A stretch of 64,000 bases of DNA from Paenibacillus sp. G2S3 (GTDB lineage: Bacteria; Bacillota; Bacilli; Paenibacillales; Paenibacillaceae): the NCBI RefSeq assembly GCF_030123105.1, contig NZ_CP126095.1, positions 5,394,001 through 5,458,000 of the forward strand, read 5' to 3'. Shown here piece by piece: positions 9,608 to 20,097 of the stretch; positions within the stretch are counted from its first letter, which is position 1, and every line of letters begins with the position of its first letter. The notes beneath the pieces were generated by a model. It had not been told where the DNA came from. It was given only the letters and a program-made list of their open reading frames with translations, and did not search any database. Position numbers and translations under genes: made by a program.

Positions 9608-9632
9608 AATGAGTGAGCACTCACTCATTATT
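9605..9632. promoter_or_regulatory. TetR-type operator
   Basis: Two 13-base arms, AATAATGAGTGAG and its reverse complement, are separated by two bases. The TGAGTGA/TCACTCA pattern is typical of operators of TetR proteins that control ABC exporters. The regulator gene lies at the end of this gene set at 11539. Confidence 0.8.
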
Positions 9633-9696
9633 GTTGTGGAGAGCACTCAGCAATACCATTTTGTATCTCAGACTATTCAGAATCGAGGAGATGAAT

Positions 9697-10428
9697 ATGG
9701 GTTCGGAAGCTCCAGTCATTTCAGTGAGCCATGTTGGTAAAGCCTTTGGAGACAAACAGGTGCTCGAGGATATTTCGCTTCAAGTAGAGCGTGCGGAAAC
9801 CTTCGGCATACTAGGGCCCTCTGGCTCCGGAAAAACAACACTCGTAAAGCTGCTTACTGGTATCGATGAGGTGACCTCAGGTGAGGTAAAGGTGCTTGGT
9901 GTCACTATGCCTAAGTTATCCATGCTGCAGCAAATTGGATACATGGCTCAATCTGATGCCCTATATACGGAACTCAGCGCAAAAGAAAATCTGGAGTTCT
10001 TCGCAGCACTATATGGACTAAAAGGTGCGGAGCGCAGCAAACGCATCAAAGCTGTTATGGAACTAGTAGATCTTCAGGAGCATCTGCGCAAAAGAGTAGA
10101 TCAATACTCTGGCGGAATGAAACGCCGCCTATCCCTGGCGATTGCGCTGCTCCATGAGCCTCCGCTACTTCTTCTTGATGAACCAACAGTTGGTATCGAT
10201 CCCGTACTCCGACTATCCATCTGGAAAGAACTGAAAGCTCTTAATCAGAAAGGTACCACGATTGTACTAACTACACATGTCATGGATGAAGCTGAGAAAT
10301 GTGATCGACTTGGAATGATCCGTGATGGCAAGCTGCTTGCAGCCGACACACCGGCTGGACTGCTTAAATCCACTGGCTCAGCTTCTATTGAAGAAGCCTT
10401 TCTATATTATGGAGGTGTCCGTTCATGA
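9697..10428 (+). CDS. ABC transporter ATP-binding protein (ABC-2 exporter)
   Basis: A 243-residue ATPase with Walker A GPSGSGKTT (about residue 39), signature SGGMKRRLSLA (about 138), Walker B LLLLDEPTVGID (about 158) and a switch histidine in TTHVMDEAEKC. The ATG at 9697 is chosen because GAGGAG ends six bases before it; the ATG at 9691 directly abuts that site. It overlaps the permease gene by four bases (ATGA), which indicates coupled translation. The subfamily usually exports drugs, peptides or lipids. The operator just upstream and the TetR gene downstream make this an inducible efflux unit, and the exported compound is unknown. Confidence 0.92.
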   Translation: MGSEAPVISVSHVGKAFGDKQVLEDISLQVERAETFGILGPSGSGKTTLVKLLTGIDEVTSGEVKVLGVTMPKLSMLQQIGYMAQSDALYTELSAKENLEFFAALYGLKGAERSKRIKAVMELVDLQEHLRKRVDQYSGGMKRRLSLAIALLHEPPLLLLDEPTVGIDPVLRLSIWKELKALNQKGTTIVLTTHVMDEAEKCDRLGMIRDGKLLAADTPAGLLKSTGSASIEEAFLYYGGVRS

Positions 10429-11480
10429 GAATCCGAGCGATCACCTTACGAATTTTGCGACAATTTATTCATGATAAAAGAACGATGGCATTAATGTTCA
10501 TCGCACCGCTCATCGTTCTAAGTTTAATGAGCTTGGTATTCAACGGGGATACCTATGAGCCAAAAATCGGAGTATCCGGTGTGCCACTAAATATCTCAGC
10601 AGCGTTAAAAGAAGAAAACGCTACAATTAAAGAGTATGCCAGTGAAGAGCTAGGAAAAAGTGCTCTAGTAGAAGGAAAGATTGACGCATTGATCACTTTG
10701 GACGGAAACGCTGGAGAATCACTAGGTGTGCCCCAAGTGTTGTTAGAGGGTAGTAACCCTACAGCCAACAAGGCGGTAATTATGACGCTTCAAAAGCTTT
10801 CTCAGAAGCTCCTTCCAAGTACAGAGGGACAGCTGCAATTACAGCCCCAGATCAGCTACTTATACGGTTCTGAGAATATGAAGACGATTGACCGCTTCGG
10901 TCCGATTATGATTGGCGTATTTGTGTTCTTTTTCGTATTCCTGATTGCCGGTGTTTCTTTCCTGCGAGAGCGGACTACAGGCACCCTTGAACGTCTTCTT
11001 TCTACTCCTTTAAAAAGATGGGAGATTGTACTCGGGTATGTATGTGGTTTCGGTATTTTCACCGTCTTCCAAGCGCTGTTGATCTCGTGGTTTTCCATTC
11101 AGATTCTCGGCATTATGATGACAGGAAGCTTTGGTTATGTAATGTTGATCACCTTACTCCTGTCGATGACTGCGCTGACGCTGGGGACGCTTTTGTCGGC
11201 TTTTGCAGCCAACGAGCTACAGATGATTCAGTTCATCCCGCTTATTATCGTGCCACAAGTTTTCCTCAGCGGACTGTTCCCACTCGACACCCTACCGCTA
11301 TGGCTACAGCGTATCGGCTACGCAACCCCAATTTATTATGGATCAGAAGCGCTTATGAACATCATGATCCGTGGCAAAGGATGGAATTCCATCGCTCTGG
11401 ATGTCTATGTGCTGATCGGATTCTCACTATTATTCATGGTGCTGAATGTATTGGCACTGCGCAAACACCGGAAAATGTAG
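10425..11480 (+). CDS. ABC-2 type transporter permease
   Basis: A 351-residue membrane protein of the ABC-2/DrrB-like class. One transmembrane segment near residues 20-40 is followed by an external domain (about 41-160) and then five hydrophobic segments (about 165-345). The conserved ABC-2 segment between the second and third helices includes RERTTGTLERLLSTPLKRWE. It starts inside the stop region of the ATPase gene (ATGA overlap), so the two products are presumably made in matched amounts and form a homodimeric-type exporter. The extracellular domain is alanine-rich and not diagnostic of substrate. Confidence 0.9.
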   Translation: MRIRAITLRILRQFIHDKRTMALMFIAPLIVLSLMSLVFNGDTYEPKIGVSGVPLNISAALKEENATIKEYASEELGKSALVEGKIDALITLDGNAGESLGVPQVLLEGSNPTANKAVIMTLQKLSQKLLPSTEGQLQLQPQISYLYGSENMKTIDRFGPIMIGVFVFFFVFLIAGVSFLRERTTGTLERLLSTPLKRWEIVLGYVCGFGIFTVFQALLISWFSIQILGIMMTGSFGYVMLITLLLSMTALTLGTLLSAFAANELQMIQFIPLIIVPQVFLSGLFPLDTLPLWLQRIGYATPIYYGSEALMNIMIRGKGWNSIALDVYVLIGFSLLFMVLNVLALRKHRKM

Positions 11481-11538
11481 CCTAACTAAGAACTTTCATC
11501 GGTTGAACGGAATGAACCAAGTCTGGAGGATATTTGTA

Positions 11539-12228
11539 ATGAAGGAACACGATTCTGCGGAACAAAATATAGAAGAGCAGTGGATTGAAGAGCTGCTGGC
11601 CATAAGTGAAGAAGATAAACTAACACCGAAGCAGATTTCCATTTTGCATGCAGCGATTGAGGTATTTTCCGAAAAAGGATATGCTGCAGCTGCGACTAGT
11701 GAAATTGCTCAAAAGGCAGGCGTAGCAGAGGGAACGATATTCCGATATTACAAGACCAAAAAAGATTTACTGCTGTCCATCATAGGCCCCACCATGAGTC
11801 GTATGCTTGCTCCTTTTGTAATGCGGAATTTCAACGGGGTACTCAATGTTCCCTATGACAGCTTCGAAGAATTCCTACGGATGTTTATCATCAATCGTCT
11901 GGAGTTCGCCCGCAAGAATTTTAAAATCCTAAAGATTCTGATACAGGAAATCCCTTTCCAACCAGTGCTCAGAGAACAATTCGCAGAAAATATTCTAAGC
12001 AAGGTGCTGGAGCGCGTCATCGAAATTGTGGAGCACTTCAAAGCAAAAGGCGAAGTCATTGAATTACCTACACCCGCTATTCTACGCTTCACTATTTCAT
12101 CTGTTGTAGGGTATGTGCTAAATCGCCTGCTGCTCCAGCCGGAGAAGGACTGGAATGACGAGGAAGGGATTAACCTGACGATCCATTTTATTATGCACGG
12201 GATCGGTGGAGTAGCAGCCCCTATTTGA
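11539..12228 (+). CDS. TetR/AcrR-family regulator
   Basis: A 229-residue regulator with an N-terminal helix-turn-helix (about residues 36-80, AAIEVFSEKGYAAAATSEIAQKAGVAEGTIFRYYKTKKDLL). A stretch of about 35 acidic residues precedes the DNA-binding domain, which is longer than usual for the family. GGAGGA lies eight bases before the ATG at 11539. It is 58 bases downstream of the permease gene in the same direction and probably controls the unit through the operator at 9605-9632, thereby controlling itself. The ligand is likely the exported compound; this is inference. Confidence 0.88.
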   Translation: MKEHDSAEQNIEEQWIEELLAISEEDKLTPKQISILHAAIEVFSEKGYAAAATSEIAQKAGVAEGTIFRYYKTKKDLLLSIIGPTMSRMLAPFVMRNFNGVLNVPYDSFEEFLRMFIINRLEFARKNFKILKILIQEIPFQPVLREQFAENILSKVLERVIEIVEHFKAKGEVIELPTPAILRFTISSVVGYVLNRLLLQPEKDWNDEEGINLTIHFIMHGIGGVAAPI

Positions 12229-12310
12229 TGCGCACGCCCGTTCTGTTATCATAAGGACTATATAATAATCGGACTTTTCGAAGAACAAGTTACGAGGAAG
12301 GAATTATGTT

Positions 12311-15300
12311 ATGGGCTTTAGTGTGACAGAACGGGTAATTAAGCTGCTGTGCGGCAAATCTGTTTTTGAAAAAGGATTGGCTTATTACCAGTCTGGAAGC
12401 GTCGATATAATAGATATTGAAGAACGTAATGAATCCATCCCAGATCTGCCCCGATCTCGTTATGAAGCGCTCGTTCAAGGGGGCATTGGCTACGAAGTCA
12501 TGGTTGTCGTCGATATCGATGGTGATGTTACGGCAGAATGCACTTGTCCTGCTTACTCGTATGGAGGGCCTTTCTGCAAACATATCGCAGCCGTACTGAT
12601 CAGCATTGATGCCCTTGAAACTGCTGGTGAACCGCCAGATCATACTGGAACTTCTAGCCTATCTACTATTGAAGATACTGGAGTCTTAACCCCACGTAAT
12701 GTTACGGATTCTACGCGAGACATGGGAGGAAGGTTCAGAGACCAGCATCTGGTGAGCAGCCTGCTAGGTATGTTCAGCAACCATAAGCCGCGTCCGAGCG
12801 GTACTGGGGCATTTGTGGATAATAGAATTCCGTTAAACGTAGAGTTTATCTGCAAGCCATTCATTTACAGCTATAGCACTACCATGCTGGGAATAGAAAT
12901 GAAAATCGGCTCGAAACGACTATATGTCGTTCATAAAATAAGAGGTTTTCTGGAACGTGTACACCGTGGAGAAACCTTCGAATTCTCGAAGCATTTCGTC
13001 TATGACCCTGCCATTCACAGCTTTCGGAAGGAAGATAACATCGTTCTTCAGAAGCTTATTGAAATTGTCTTAAATGAAAAAATGTATCGCGATAACGTCA
13101 CTCACCATTCTCCATATGGTGGCAACCTGGGGGGAGATCGCCTGCTGGCTATCCCTCCTTTTTTCTGGGAGACGCTCCAGCCCGCACTTTCAGAGGTTTC
13201 GTCGGTATATCTGCAACAAGAAGAGGTGCTGTACGAAGGCATTCATATGTCTAATGAAGCACCACCTCTTAGCTTTGCGTTCGAGCAAGCCGAAGGCGAA
13301 GGATACCATCTGGATATTCAAGGACTTGAGCAGATCTCAGTTCTGGAAGACTACGGACTCGTGCTGTCTGAAGGCAAGCTGTTGAAGCTAACTGTTCAGG
13401 AATGCATGCGCCTATCTGAGATGAAAAAAATGCTGGATTCCTCCCGTCGAGATGGTATCGATATCGCACCTGAACAAATGGAGCCTTTTATGGACAAGGT
13501 TATCCCTGGTCTGAAAAAACTGGGAAACGTGCATATCGCCGAATCTATTGCTGATCGAATTGTGCAACATAAGCTTATAGCGAGACTCTATCTGGACCGT
13601 GTGAGAGATCGACTGCTCGCCGGGCTAGAGTTTCAATATGGTGACATTATCATCAATCCTTTAGACGAAAAAGCCCATGTTCGCGGTACGGACTTGATTC
13701 TTATACGCGACGGTGAAGGAGAGGCCCGAATTCTGGAGCTGATGGAGCATGAATCCTTCGCCAAAACCGAAGGCGGGTATATTATGACGGATGAGGAAGG
13801 TGAGTACGATTTTTTATACCACACGATTCCGTTGCTTGAGCCACTACTAACGGTTTACGCGACCACCGCTGTCAAAGAAAGATTGTTCACGGGAACCACA
13901 CCACCCAAGGTAAGTATTAGTTGGAACGAAAAGACCGACTGGCTTGATTTTAAATTCGACATGGGTGGTATTCCCGAATCTGAGATTGTGATGGTCTTAA
14001 AATCACTTCAGGATAAACGTAAATACTACCGCTTGCCCGAAGGGGCGCTGCTACCACTGGAAAGCGAGGAGCTCCAAGAAATCATCACCTTTATGAACGA
14101 GATGGGTATTCGAGAAGGTGAGATTAAAGGTGCGCAATTCTCTTTACCAGTCGTTCGTGGGTTACATTTAACCTCTGCTGATTCTCAAAGTGACTCAGTC
14201 AAGCTGAGCAGGTCCTTTAAAAGGTTACTTGCGAATATGCACAATCCTGAGAACCTTGATTTTCCTATACCAGAGAGTTTAGCTCCTGTACTCCGGGATT
14301 ATCAGCAGTATGGATTCCAGTGGCTGAAGACGCTCGCCCATTACCGCTTCGGGGGTATTTTAGCGGATGATATGGGTCTTGGCAAAACACTTCAGAGTAT
14401 CGCTTTTCTGCTCTCCGAGCTTCCGGATATTCGTCAGAGTGGTCTGCCCGCTCTTATTGTCGCTCCTGCCTCTCTCACCTACAATTGGCATAATGAGCTT
14501 AAAAAGTTCACGCCTGAAATCAAGGCCGTTATTGCAGATGGAAGCTTAACGGAACGCGGTCGGATTTTAAAAAATGCAGCGAAGGCGGATGTAATTATTA
14601 CCTCTTACCCGCTGCTTCGAAGAGATGTTCAGTTGTATGCTAAGATGTCTTTTCATACCCTGATTCTCGATGAAGCGCAAACCATAAAGAACCATACGAC
14701 GCAGACCGCTCAAGCAGTTATGGCTCTTCAAGCTCGGCATCGTTTTGCACTTACTGGGACTCCAGTGGAGAATGCGCTGGAAGATCTTTGGTCCATCTTC
14801 GGTACGGTGTTCCCCGGGCTGTTTCCAGGTAAAAAAGCTTTCCACGATTTACCGAGGGAAACTGTTGCTAAACGGGCACGTCCCTTTTTGCTGCGGCGCT
14901 TAAAGAGTGATGTATTAAAAGAATTGCCTGAGAAAATCGAATCACTCCAAGCCTGTGAGCTGTTCCCTGAGCAGAAGAAGTTATATGTCGCTTATCTCGC
15001 CCGCTTGAAAAAAGAGGCGCTAAAGCATCTGACCCAGGATAGTTTCGGCAATAATAATCGGATAAAAATCCTTGCTGGACTCACCCGTCTACGCCAGCTA
15101 TGCTGTCACCCGGCTCTATTTGTGGATGGGTATGAAGGAAGCTCCGCCAAGTTCGAGCAGCTGTTTGAAATCATTGAGGAATGCCGTAGCTCGGGTAAAC
15201 GAATGCTAGTATTCTCCCAGTTCACAGAAATGCTTGGCCTGATTGGGCGTGAACTCGGATATCAAGGTATTCCATATTTTTATCTAGATGGTCAAACGCC

Positions 15301-15655
15301 TGTGTCCCAGCGGGTAGATTTATGTAATCAGTTTAATGAAGGAGAGCGAGATATTTTCCTGATCTCCTTAAAAGCTGGCGGAACCGGACTCAACTTAACA
15401 GGGGCTGACACTGTAATCCTATACGATCTATGGTGGAACCCAGCCGTCGAACAGCAAGCTGCAGATCGGGCTCACCGAATCGGGCAGAAAAAAGTAGTGC
15501 AAGTTATCCGACTTGTTACCCAAGGCACTGTAGAGGACAAGATGTATGAGCTGCAACAGAAGAAAAGGAACTTAATTGATGAGGTAATCCAGCCAGGTCA
15601 GGAAGGATTATCTACGCTCACAGAACAAGACATCCGAGAAATTCTGATGATCTAA
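12311..15655 (+). CDS. SNF2-family DEAD/DEAH-like helicase with SWIM zinc finger
   Basis: A 1114-residue protein. An N-terminal SWIM zinc finger (CTCPAYSYGGPFCKHIAAVL, about 78-97) is followed by a long bacterial SNF2-associated region (about 100-620) and a SNF2 ATPase core. Motif I is ADDMGLGKT (about 684), motif II is LDEAQ (about 785), and the C-terminal helicase half carries GGTGLNLTGAD and DRAHRIGQ. This matches the YwqA-like SWIM-SNF2 proteins of Firmicutes, thought to remodel protein-DNA complexes in transcription or repair. AGGAAGG lies nine bases before the ATG. It stands alone with its own terminator. Identification of the fold is secure; the cellular role is not. Confidence 0.93.
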   Translation: MGFSVTERVIKLLCGKSVFEKGLAYYQSGSVDIIDIEERNESIPDLPRSRYEALVQGGIGYEVMVVVDIDGDVTAECTCPAYSYGGPFCKHIAAVLISIDALETAGEPPDHTGTSSLSTIEDTGVLTPRNVTDSTRDMGGRFRDQHLVSSLLGMFSNHKPRPSGTGAFVDNRIPLNVEFICKPFIYSYSTTMLGIEMKIGSKRLYVVHKIRGFLERVHRGETFEFSKHFVYDPAIHSFRKEDNIVLQKLIEIVLNEKMYRDNVTHHSPYGGNLGGDRLLAIPPFFWETLQPALSEVSSVYLQQEEVLYEGIHMSNEAPPLSFAFEQAEGEGYHLDIQGLEQISVLEDYGLVLSEGKLLKLTVQECMRLSEMKKMLDSSRRDGIDIAPEQMEPFMDKVIPGLKKLGNVHIAESIADRIVQHKLIARLYLDRVRDRLLAGLEFQYGDIIINPLDEKAHVRGTDLILIRDGEGEARILELMEHESFAKTEGGYIMTDEEGEYDFLYHTIPLLEPLLTVYATTAVKERLFTGTTPPKVSISWNEKTDWLDFKFDMGGIPESEIVMVLKSLQDKRKYYRLPEGALLPLESEELQEIITFMNEMGIREGEIKGAQFSLPVVRGLHLTSADSQSDSVKLSRSFKRLLANMHNPENLDFPIPESLAPVLRDYQQYGFQWLKTLAHYRFGGILADDMGLGKTLQSIAFLLSELPDIRQSGLPALIVAPASLTYNWHNELKKFTPEIKAVIADGSLTERGRILKNAAKADVIITSYPLLRRDVQLYAKMSFHTLILDEAQTIKNHTTQTAQAVMALQARHRFALTGTPVENALEDLWSIFGTVFPGLFPGKKAFHDLPRETVAKRARPFLLRRLKSDVLKELPEKIESLQACELFPEQKKLYVAYLARLKKEALKHLTQDSFGNNNRIKILAGLTRLRQLCCHPALFVDGYEGSSAKFEQLFEIIEECRSSGKRMLVFSQFTEMLGLIGRELGYQGIPYFYLDGQTPVSQRVDLCNQFNEGERDIFLISLKAGGTGLNLTGADTVILYDLWWNPAVEQQAADRAHRIGQKKVVQVIRLVTQGTVEDKMYELQQKKRNLIDEVIQPGQEGLSTLTEQDIREILMI

Positions 15656-15657
15656 AT

Positions 15658-15703
15658 AAAGGGATATCCTCTAGCCATACGGCTTTTGGGATATCCCTAT
15701 TTC
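15658..15703. terminator. Bidirectional terminator
   Basis: GGGATATCC at 15661-15669 pairs with GGATATCCC at 15689-15697, flanked by A-rich and T-rich sequence on both sides. It lies between the convergent helicase gene and the BclB-like gene and can serve both. Confidence 0.8.
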
Positions 15704-15715
15704 AGATTCGTCAGG

Positions 15716-17137
15716 TTAAGCGATTGTAACTCCTCCGCTAGCATAGCCAGCAATGGTTGTCGCAATGTCAACTCCGGCCGTTACCGTTGAAGTGAAGACC
15801 AACAGTAACCGTTCTCCAATGGTTACTGGAATGCTCAAGCCTGTAGTAATACCACTGCTAATTGTGCCAAGTGAAAGAACACCTGTAAATGGAGGACTTA
15901 ATGTGACTACAGCACCTGGGACTGCAGTAAACGTATTGTTAGGGGTAGAAGAACTGTATAATTGAGCAGTGATTGTTACTGTAGAGCCTAATAAACTAAG
16001 CGCAGCTGTTGTACTGAAATAGGCTGCCATAGAAGTGATCGTTCCGGCGCGAGGAGCTGAGAATGCAAAGTTCAATAAGGTTCCAGCTGCTCCTGTAAGA
16101 TCTATAGTGCCACCTGTAATAGCAATATTGGTTGCGTTGCTTCCGAAGCCAACTGCGCTTGAAGTATTCAAAAGACCTCCCAATACTGTGGTCATAACAG
16201 CTGGCAGACCAGAAGCGTATGGAATAATCGCACCCGAACCAGTAGCTCCGGTGGCTCCGGTTACGCCAGCACTTCCTGTTGCTCCAGTTACACCTGCGCT
16301 TCCTGTCGCTCCTGTTACACCTGCGCTTCCCGTTGCTCCGGTAACCCCTGCGCTTCCTGTCGCTCCTGTTGCACCTGCACTTCCCGTTGCTCCTGTTGCA
16401 CCTGCACTTCCCGTTGCTCCTATTGCTCCTGCGCTTCCTGTTGCTCCTGTTGCTCCTGTTGCTCCTGTTACACCTGCGCTTCCTGTCGCTCCTGTTACAC
16501 CTGTTGCACCTGCGCTTCCTGTCGCTCCTGTTACACCTGTTGCACCTGCGCTTCCTGTCGCTCCTGTTACACCTGTTGCACCTGCGCTTCCTGTCGCTCC
16601 TGTTGCACCTGCACTTCCCGTCGCTCCAGTCACGCCGGCACTTCCTGTCGCTCCGGCACTTCCTGTCGCTCCGGTAACTCCAGCGCTTCCTGCTGCTCCG
16701 GTCGCACCTGTACTTCCTGTCGCTCCGGTATCTCCGGTGGCTCCAGTGGCTCCAGTGGCTCCAGTGGCTCCTGAATAACCTATATTTTCACCATACAATT
16801 CAGAGTAGACAAGCCGATGAGCAGTCACTAATTGACCTGTGCTGCTTTTTCCCCAAACTGAGACTGGAATTGGATCGTCTATCAAAGTTGGTGTTGTGAA
16901 TGAAAATTCGAATGAATCAAAATTTGCATAATAATCATTTGTTAGTACTTCATTAGGTCCCACAGTATGAAGTTCACTAACATATAGTGTTCTTGTACCG
17001 TTCATATAATATCCTTCGATTTGAATCAACGACGCAGTGACATCACTCTGATTAACAAGTTTAATAGTAACAAGCTGAGTGGGTCTTTCACCGCTTACCA
17101 GATTGTTCTCTATAGGTCCAGTAGATAAATAACTCAA
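15716..17137 (-). CDS. Collagen-like spore-surface protein with BclB-type C-terminal domain
   Basis: A 473-residue protein in three parts. An N-terminal domain of about 115 residues begins [11 protein letters not shown] and is shared with the next two genes. A collagen-like Gly-X-Thr/Ala region (about 130-310) is built of GATGSA and GVTGAT blocks. The C-terminal domain (about 315-473) begins [13 protein letters not shown] and matches the BclB exosporium glycoprotein C-terminus. The start is taken as TTG at 17137: AGGAG lies eight bases before it and the paralogue starts at the equivalent codon with its own TTG. An ATG further upstream at 17176 has no support. Threonine-rich collagen repeats of this kind are usually glycosylated on spores. 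No signal peptide is seen, as expected for a mother-cell product. The spore location is inferred from the family. Confidence 0.85.
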   Translation of the reverse strand: MSYLSTGPIENNLVSGERPTQLVTIKLVNQSDVTASLIQIEGYYMNGTRTLYVSELHTVGPNEVLTNDYYANFDSFEFSFTTPTLIDDPIPVSVWGKSSTGQLVTAHRLVYSELYGENIGYSGATGATGATGATGDTGATGSTGATGAAGSAGVTGATGSAGATGSAGVTGATGSAGATGATGSAGATGVTGATGSAGATGVTGATGSAGATGVTGATGSAGVTGATGATGATGSAGAIGATGSAGATGATGSAGATGATGSAGVTGATGSAGVTGATGSAGVTGATGSAGVTGATGATGSGAIIPYASGLPAVMTTVLGGLLNTSSAVGFGSNATNIAITGGTIDLTGAAGTLLNFAFSAPRAGTITSMAAYFSTTAALSLLGSTVTITAQLYSSSTPNNTFTAVPGAVVTLSPPFTGVLSLGTISSGITTGLSIPVTIGERLLLVFTSTVTAGVDIATTIAGYASGGVTIA

Positions 17138-17271
17138 GTTATCAACTCCTTTTATTTTTAAATAGATTGCCTGCACAAAATTCTAAATAGTAGCGTTACT
17201 ATAATCATTCCTCCGATCTACTCTAAATTCGCTAACAATGAGCCTATTATATTTTTCAGTTGGAAATTTTC

Positions 17272-17326
17272 GGCTCTTAATAGTAATATTCTTTTCTCTT
17301 TTTAATGTGTGGACATCTATCAAAAG
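17272..17326 (-). promoter_or_regulatory. Conserved upstream block of the BclB-like gene
   Basis: About 55 bp here match 20534-20589, upstream of the other transcription unit of the cluster. The most conserved parts are TAGTAATATTCT (17281-17292) and TTAATGTGTGGACAT (17302-17316), as read on the plus strand. The block lies about 135 bp before the TTG start. It probably contains a sporulation promoter plus a regulator site, but I could not match a specific sigma-factor consensus. Confidence 0.6.
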
Positions 17327-17440
17327 CTACTATTATACATATTGAGTGCTATTGGAAAAATCTATAAATCTATCATCATTCAACTAGACTGAAAATCTTG
17401 GAAGCATTATTCCGTCCTGCTTACAACATGTCCCGTTAAC

Positions 17441-17496
17441 AAAACAGAGGATAGCTCAGGAAGCCTTACTTACGGCTACTGAGTATCCCCTCTTTG
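17441..17496 (-). terminator. Terminator of the long collagen-like gene
   Basis: On the minus strand, AGAGGGGATACTCAG and CTGAGCTATCCTCT form an imperfect long stem with an inner GCC/GGC pair, followed by TGTTTTG. The T-run is short. It separates the upstream two-gene unit from the BclB-like gene. Confidence 0.6.
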
Positions 17497-17518
17497 TACC
17501 ATTAACTCAGAGATAAAT

Positions 17519-20083
17519 TTACGTCAATTCATGAACAGACCAAACTATACCCGAAGTATTAGCACCGCCCAGATTCAAAGGAACCGTCAAGCCATTAGAA
17601 ACATAGAACAAGCCAATAACATCACCTGCTGTTAGTGCAAATTCTCCAACCAGCGTTACAGTCCCACTTCCCAAAATAGCTCTCAAATCTAGAATAAGCG
17701 CAACATTCACATCCAACACAGGGAATAATCCACTTACCAGATTTGTTGAAGTAGGAGAAGTTCTCTGAACTACGAAAGCTGGATTAGTCCCACTACCAAG
17801 ACTAATTGAGATTGAGGCAGTTGTGGAATAGTTAATGGTCGCTTCAATAGAATATCTACCCGTTGTCGGAACTGTGTAATTTCCCGTAACAGGGTTAAAG
17901 GAAGGATCAGAATAGAAAGGAGAGGCCACAGACCATCCAGTCAGTTGGGACGAAGTAGAAACTGACAAAGCTGATAGGAACGCAGAGAATCCCTCAGCTT
18001 GAATATTCGGCCCTGTTGCTCCAGTCACACCAGTTATTCCTGTTACACCAGTTGCTCCTGTTGCTCCTGTTACTCCTGTTGCTCCAGTTACTCCAGTTGC
18101 CCCAGTCAATCCAGCTGCCCCTGTTGCTCCAGTCACTCCGTCGGCTCCCGTTGCTCCAGTTACACCTGCTGCTCCCGTTGCGCCTGTCACTCCGGCTGCT
18201 CCCGTTGCACCTGTCACTCCGTCCGCTCCCGTTGCACCTGTCACTCCGGCTGCTCCCGTTGCTCCCGTTGCTCCAGTCACTCCGTCCGCTCCCGTTGCTC
18301 CAGTCGCTCCTGTTGCTCCCGTTGCCCCAGTCAATCCAGCTGCCCCTGTTGCTCCAGTCACTCCATCGGCTCCCGTTGCTCCAGTCACTCCAGTTGCCCC
18401 TGTTGCTCCAGTCACTCCGTCGGCTCCTGTTGCTCCAGTTACACCTGCCGCTCCGGTTGCCCCTGTCGCACCTGCCTCTCCTGTTGCTCCAGTTACACCT
18501 GCCGCTCCCGTCGTTCCAGTCACTCCATCGGCTCCCGTTGCACCTGTCACTCCGTCGGCTCCCGTTGCTCCAGTCACTCCGGCTGCTCCCGTTGCTCCTG
18601 TCACTCCAGCGGCTCCCGTCGCTCCTGTCACTCCGGCTACTCCGGTTGCACCAGTCACACCGTCGGCTCCCGTCGCTCCAGTCACTCCAGCGGCTCCCGT
18701 TGCTCCTGTAACTCCGGCCGCTCCCGTTGCACCAGTCGCTCCATCTGCCCCTGTTGCTCCAGTCACTCCGGCTGCTCCGGTTGATCCAGTCACTCCGGCT
18801 ACTCCGGTTGCACCAGTCGCCCCGTCTGCTCCCGTTGCTCCTGTCACTCCGTCCGCTCCCGTTGCTCCAGTCACTCCAGCGGCTCCCGTCGCTCCGGTCA
18901 CTCCGGCTGCTCCGGTTGCACCAGTCACTCCGTCTGCTCCCGTCGCTCCAGTCACTCCGGCTACTCCGGTTGCACCAGTCGCCCCGTCTGCTCCCGTTGC
19001 TCCTGTCACTCCAGCCGCTCCCGTTACACCAGTCGCTCCATCTGCTCCCGTTGCACCAGTCGCCCCGTCTGCTCCCGTTGCTCCTGTCGCTCCATCGGCT
19101 CCCGTTGCTCCTGTCGCTCCATCTGCTCCCGTTGCTCCTGTCACTCCGGCCGCTCCCGTTGCACCAGTCGCTCCATCCGCACCCGTTGCCCCAGTCGCTC
19201 CATCTGCTCCGGTTGCACCAGTCGCTCCATCTGCTCCCGTTGCTCCTGTCACTCCGTCTGCTCCCGTTGCACCAGTCGCTCCATCTGCTCCCGTTGCTCC
19301 TGTCACTCCGTCTGCTCCCGTTGCACCAGTCGCTCCATCTGCTCCCGTTGCACCAGTCGCTCCATCTGCTCCGGTTGCCCCTGTCGCTCCATCTGCTCCG
19401 GTTGCCCCTGTCGCTCCATCTGCTCCGGTTGCCCCTGTTGCTCCATCTGCCCCTGTTGCCCCTGTCGCTCCATCTGCTCCCGTTGCCCCAGTCACTCCAT
19501 CTGCTCCCGTTGCTCCTGTCGCTCCATCTGCTCCAGTCACCCCAGTCGCTCCTCCGGCTGCTCCTGTTGCCCCAGTTACCCCATCTGCTCCGGCTGCCCC
19601 TGTTGCACCAGTTGCACCTGCTACTCCCGTTGCCCCAGTCGCTCCATCTGCTCCATCCGCACCTGCCACTCCCGTTGCCCCTGTTACTCCATCTGCTCCG
19701 GCTGCTCCTGTTGCCCCAGTTACCCCTACCGTTGCTCCGAGTAATTCAGAATGGACTAGTCGGTGAGCAGCCACAATTTGACCCATACTATTTTTTCCCC
19801 AGACTGAAATTTGAATAGGATCATCTACCAGGCTTAAAGTTGTAAAAATAAATTCAAACGCATCAAAATCCGCATAATAATCTGTTGTTATAACTTGCTC
19901 AGGCATAACATTAACAAGCTGACTAACATACATAGTTCTTGTCCCATCCATATAATATCCTTGGACGAGAACCGTAGAAGTAATAACGTCGCTTCGGTTA
20001 TCGATTTTGATCGTAACATGCTGAGTTGGTCGTATACCTCCCACCATGGTATTATCTATCGGCCCGGTAGATAAATAGCTCAA
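17519..20083 (-). CDS. Long collagen-like surface protein with C1q/TNF-like head
   Basis: An 854-residue protein. Residues 1-115 form the shared N-terminal domain ([11 protein letters not shown]). Residues about 125-690 form an exceptionally long collagen-like region made of nine-residue units such as GATGATGAD and GVTGATGAA. Residues about 695-854 form a beta-rich head (from [15 protein letters not shown], with [19 protein letters not shown]) that looks like the C1q/TNF-like BclA head. The start is TTG at 20083 with AAAGGAG nine bases before it. It begins 14 bases after the stop of the upstream small gene, so the two form one operon. Codon-level repetition (27-bp units) makes this locus prone to length change. 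Trimeric filaments on the spore surface are expected from the family. Confidence 0.85.
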   Translation of the reverse strand: MSYLSTGPIDNTMVGGIRPTQHVTIKIDNRSDVITSTVLVQGYYMDGTRTMYVSQLVNVMPEQVITTDYYADFDAFEFIFTTLSLVDDPIQISVWGKNSMGQIVAAHRLVHSELLGATVGVTGATGAAGADGVTGATGVAGADGADGATGATGVAGATGATGAAGADGVTGATGAAGGATGVTGADGATGATGADGVTGATGADGATGATGADGATGATGADGATGATGADGATGATGADGATGATGADGATGATGADGVTGATGADGATGATGADGVTGATGADGATGATGADGATGATGADGATGATGAAGVTGATGADGATGATGADGATGATGADGATGATGADGATGVTGAAGVTGATGADGATGATGVAGVTGATGADGVTGATGAAGVTGATGAAGVTGATGADGVTGATGADGATGATGVAGVTGSTGAAGVTGATGADGATGATGAAGVTGATGAAGVTGATGADGVTGATGVAGVTGATGAAGVTGATGAAGVTGATGADGVTGATGADGVTGTTGAAGVTGATGEAGATGATGAAGVTGATGADGVTGATGATGVTGATGADGVTGATGAAGLTGATGATGATGATGADGVTGATGATGAAGVTGATGADGVTGATGAAGVTGATGAAGVTGATGADGVTGATGAAGLTGATGVTGATGVTGATGATGVTGITGVTGATGPNIQAEGFSAFLSALSVSTSSQLTGWSVASPFYSDPSFNPVTGNYTVPTTGRYSIEATINYSTTASISISLGSGTNPAFVVQRTSPTSTNLVSGLFPVLDVNVALILDLRAILGSGTVTLVGEFALTAGDVIGLFYVSNGLTVPLNLGGANTSGIVWSVHELT

Positions 20084-20097
20084 TTTTCAACACTCCT

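Larger units (their letters stand above)
17138..17518. other. Intergenic region between two collagen-like genes
   Basis: This 381-bp stretch holds the ribosome site and upstream block of the BclB-like gene (block at 17272-17326) and the terminator of the gene on its right (17441-17496). Otherwise it is AT-rich with no credible open frame. Confidence 0.7.

Noticed and set aside
16035..16778. Long proline/valine/alanine-rich open frame on the plus strand
   Set aside because: It is the antisense of the collagen-like repeats; the Gly-Xaa-Thr codons give Pro-Val-Ala runs on the other strand. No ribosome site and no domain.
18727..19818. Leucine/serine/histidine-rich open frame on the plus strand
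   Set aside because: Antisense shadow of the 854-residue collagen-like gene; its composition follows directly from the 27-bp repeat.
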